Assembly: GCF_963666675.1 (NCBI RefSeq)
Contig: NZ_OY762929.1
Coordinates: 5,800,001-5,864,000 of the forward strand
Direction: 5' to 3'
DNA length: 64,000 bases
From: an uncultured Desulfobacter sp.
Lineage (GTDB): Bacteria; Desulfobacterota; Desulfobacteria; Desulfobacterales; Desulfobacteraceae
Part shown: positions 62,501-64,000 of the stretch, piece after piece
How the letters are laid out: each line of letters begins with the position of its first letter
Position numbering within the stretch: position 1 is the stretch's first letter
The notes under the pieces: generated by a model
Seen by the model: the letters and a program-made list of their open reading frames with translations, nothing else
Database searches by the model: none
What the model was told of the DNA's origin: nothing
Made by a program: the position numbers and the translations under genes

Positions 62501-63819
62501 TTGCCCAGCTTGAAGCGGCCGAAGGCAAAAAATTCGGTGATCCGGAAAATCCGCTGCTGCTCTCCGTTCGTTCGGGATCATCCATTTCCCAGCCGGGAAT
62601 GCTCGACTCATTTCTAAACGTGGGCATCAATGAACAGATCGCCGAAAAGATTGCCGAAAAATCGGGAAACCCCTGGTTTGCATGGGATTCATACCGCAGA
62701 TTCATCCAGGCCTACGGCATGGTTTACGGCATCCAGAGAGATCGGTTTGACGCCATCATCAAAACGCACAAGGAGCGGGCCGGCATCCGCTTTAAGCGAT
62801 ACTTTACCGGCGACCAGATGCACACGGTGGCCCTGGAATACAAGCAACTCTTGCTGGACCAGGGCATCGAGCTGTTGGAATCCCCCATGGACCAGTTATT
62901 TTTATCCATTAAAAAAGTATTTTCATCCTGGAACTCCAAACGGGCGAAAAATTACCGGAAAATCATGGGGATCTCCGATGACTGGGGCACGGCGGCCACG
63001 GTTCAGTCCATGGTGTTCGGCAACCGCTCCCGGGAATCGGGGTCCGGCGTGGTATTCACCCACAGCCCCAAACTGCCCGGGGATGCCATCCGGCTCTGGG
63101 GGGATTTTACCATTGGCAACCAGGGGGAAGATGTGGTATCCGGATTAGTTAAAACCCTGCCCATTTCCGAACTGCAAAGGGAGATGGAAGGCAGAGGCGT
63201 AAAAATCAGCCTGGAGGAGCGGTTTCCCCGGGTGTATGAAAAATTGAAAACCATTGTCCTGAAGTTGATTTACGAGGAAGGGTGGAACCCCCAGGAAATG
63301 GAGTTTACCTTCCAGGGACAGGAAATTGAAGATGTATTTATTCTCCAGGCAAGAGACCTCTCTTTACGGGATAGAAAAAAAGTTAAACGATTTGATGCGG
63401 CACCGGACAAGCTTGAAAAACTCCAGTTAGGCCAGGGCATCGGCGTATCCGGAGGCGCCATGAGCGGCAGGATCGTATTCTCCCTGGAAGAGATCGACGG
63501 CTTCAGGCGGCTGGACCCGGATACCAGCCTGATTTTGCTTCGCAATGACACCGTACCCGATGACATACTGGAAATTGACGCGGCTGACGGCATATTGACC
63601 GCCAGGGGTGGGCTGACGTCCCATGCTGCCGTGGTGGCGTACAACCTTGACAAAACCTGCGTGGTGGGGTGTAAAAATCTGATCTGCAATGAAGAAGCAG
63701 GCTTTTGCGAACTCAATAATGTAAAACTGAATACAGGGGATTTTATCAGTCTGGACGGCCATAAAGGCATTGTCTACCAGGGACAGATGAAAATCAGTAA
63801 CCATTTAACCTCAATCTAA
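59587..63819 (+). CDS. Giant PEP/pyruvate-binding phosphotransfer enzyme
   Basis: A protein of 1410 residues starting with GTG (AGAGG about 8 nt upstream). The first 900 residues are helical, without a known domain. At about 920-1240 a PPDK_N-type ATP-grasp domain is clear: NKGLNIIELKRLGIKVPNGFIIT, LLSVRSGSSISQPGMLDSFLNVG, GVVFTHSPKLPGDAIRLWGDF. A swivelling phosphohistidine domain follows, with TARGGLTSHAAVVAYNLDKTCVVG (the His in SHAA). The C-terminal PEP/pyruvate TIM barrel of PPDK and PpsA is missing. It may phosphorylate a different acceptor, or act with a separate barrel. It is followed by a glyceraldehyde-3-phosphate dehydrogenase gene, so a glycolytic or gluconeogenic role is plausible. 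Confidence 0.85.
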   Translation: MKSKALEVNLSDTRADVTIDDRYLLLLDFFKGYVGIVNRLETFLKELSHPYRNWAFIVNESRHFSLHYFHLYTSEPDGRKVLDLLCDIFNSAFESVSDAEIKSNAADNLMQILHYIAKSDPQGLDVCTGTLIREVERILALEEDDFFFFVCSYYQPDALVKLMTKKEALPDDPKLRSALNKFLTRFFEVSFAFWLSQGDPVAWMKNNIDEWRGGPDMLTLLAPVSRNRIQEQQQTLARIKERPRDGMEALSALTELTGHRDHIKRFREIPRQIFSFAPEKVYGKYVKLTFLFYIIHAPGLSIIHREALGDIHRTLITLIGERGDYKKDMVIVDQTFALLKEHKGRYPETVLECIHKIGDAVYNTDEIELINHFIDRSVDHGFQFPDIAGTGEDWQIKCNVAHVKNIRVFLTLVARHPKKSKRLLSALITSLAVGGVFIRDTDLFPRDVTKFLNADIAPVYNLVKQLARLLPTFFNEIGAEGELRDISTRLDESVFRRDKLIHFLRKQCHVESSSRIVDFIREVMMFWKTLDKTPLKPYLPPSIYNEIRTTGKYIDGPHAVFRTLTQAKLETPADFLAASKTDIEAVIDRTEDATDLDRERVKLIIRFHGLLNEKYGIDNLDLENYVKTHMSQGLPDPRDILHALEETEPESRIGGLLSYMAELKNIILSEEKFAVNESIYHKRHIAVDIPSMYGSYSEAKFDALGMTLRLENLINVLFEDLIDSIDLRLITKPTFVKIFSVLTLFRQALALDGIISNKLDTQLEFLKYAINITTCSFTQYLDIFKGFTRAVADAVNDHFNTLHSLNLSNLDNRIGRENILEKYLPDGFDLKANKPHTPAAVKMAKKLDQRVADIFFRDRIATSLGLQQLDVFLNRILNTLFRQSERLTQDELSALLNYDPKAAVCSIDAGQLFSSNIIYLGNKGLNIIELKRLGIKVPNGFIITTEVFKCLDLIDNYIPASVNFQQLVAHMLAQLEAAEGKKFGDPENPLLLSVRSGSSISQPGMLDSFLNVGINEQIAEKIAEKSGNPWFAWDSYRRFIQAYGMVYGIQRDRFDAIIKTHKERAGIRFKRYFTGDQMHTVALEYKQLLLDQGIELLESPMDQLFLSIKKVFSSWNSKRAKNYRKIMGISDDWGTAATVQSMVFGNRSRESGSGVVFTHSPKLPGDAIRLWGDFTIGNQGEDVVSGLVKTLPISELQREMEGRGVKISLEERFPRVYEKLKTIVLKLIYEEGWNPQEMEFTFQGQEIEDVFILQARDLSLRDRKKVKRFDAAPDKLEKLQLGQGIGVSGGAMSGRIVFSLEEIDGFRRLDPDTSLILLRNDTVPDDILEIDAADGILTARGGLTSHAAVVAYNLDKTCVVGCKNLICNEEAGFCELNNVKLNTGDFISLDGHKGIVYQGQMKISNHLTSI

Positions 63820-63841
63820 AATCTAAAAAGGCAAAGGAAAC

Positions 63842-64000
63842 ATGAGCACAGACGCACCAAAGATCCTGGGCATTAACGGACTTGGAAGAATTGGAAAGCT
63901 GACGTTATGGCACCATGCCGGCAGAAAATTTTTTGATGAAATCATCATCAATGTGGGAAGGGAAGTCGGTACCGGCTTGGATGATCTCATCCATTATATT
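63842..64000 (+). CDS. gap: Glyceraldehyde-3-phosphate dehydrogenase, 5' part
   Basis: The window ends inside this gene. The visible 53 residues begin MSTDAPKILGINGLGRIGKLTLWHHAG, the dinucleotide-binding opening (GINGxGRIG) of type I GAPDH. The following EIIINVGREVGTGLDDLIHYI differs from the usual enzyme but keeps the strand order. AAGGAAAC precedes the ATG, 22 bp after the PEP-utilising gene. The catalytic Cys lies beyond the window edge. Confidence 0.85.
   Translation, partial: MSTDAPKILGINGLGRIGKLTLWHHAGRKFFDEIIINVGREVGTGLDDLIHYI

Overview
The window looks like a chromosomal segment of a motile, anaerobic Desulfobacterota bacterium, most likely of the Desulfobacteraceae type. This is an inference from gene content: many signal-transduction genes, a fused B12-type radical SAM protein next to rng, and the order rpmH-rnpA-yidD-yidC-jag-mnmE. 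No rRNA or tRNA gene and no CRISPR array was seen. The window has an accessory half (about 1-26200) and a mostly conserved half (about 26384-64000).

Accessory half. At the left edge are an XRE-type repressor and a RelE/ParE-type toxin-antitoxin pair. A minus-strand polymorphic-toxin locus follows (15531 down to 1249). It holds a secreted multidomain protein broken by an IS4-type element, a 2771-residue RHS protein with a transglutaminase-like N-terminus and an HNH/EndoVII-type tip, its presumed immunity gene, then a displaced second tip (HNH nuclease) with its own presumed immunity gene. A transposon graveyard (15938-17085) holds two transposon ends with arrays of about 20-bp repeats, a truncated second copy of the secreted protein, and the tail of a transposition-type ATPase. 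Next is a methyl-accepting chemotaxis gene split by a 2.6-kb element that encodes a DruA-like protein and an ISKra4-type transposase. Both IS insertions are young: removing them restores the reading frames exactly. The half ends with a degraded defence-type locus: an AAA ATPase, the tail of an HNH partner, a HigBA module between 45-bp direct repeats, a GlxA-type regulator fragment and a trypsin-like protease.

Conserved half. asnS, the radical SAM fusion and rng lead into the ribosomal protein L34, RNase P protein, YidD/YidC, Jag and MnmE block. The same strand continues with a YkgJ-type cysteine-cluster protein, a PrmA-like methyltransferase and a secreted thermonuclease. A diguanylate cyclase, a hybrid histidine kinase, panC, mobB, a potassium channel and rapA follow. 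A decayed amidohydrolase overlaps an HDOD-histidine kinase fusion. An aminotransferase, pncB, pncA and an MFS transporter form a region with NAD-salvage genes. Remnants of a chemoreceptor and of a solute-binding protein precede a SLOG-type gene and a very large PEP-utilising enzyme with a phosphohistidine domain. The window ends inside a glyceraldehyde-3-phosphate dehydrogenase gene.

The most unusual features are the RHS locus with its swapped tip and palindromic junction, the DruA gene carried by an insertion sequence, and a 148-bp imperfect palindromic repeat found in the same orientation just upstream of rng and of the SLOG gene.
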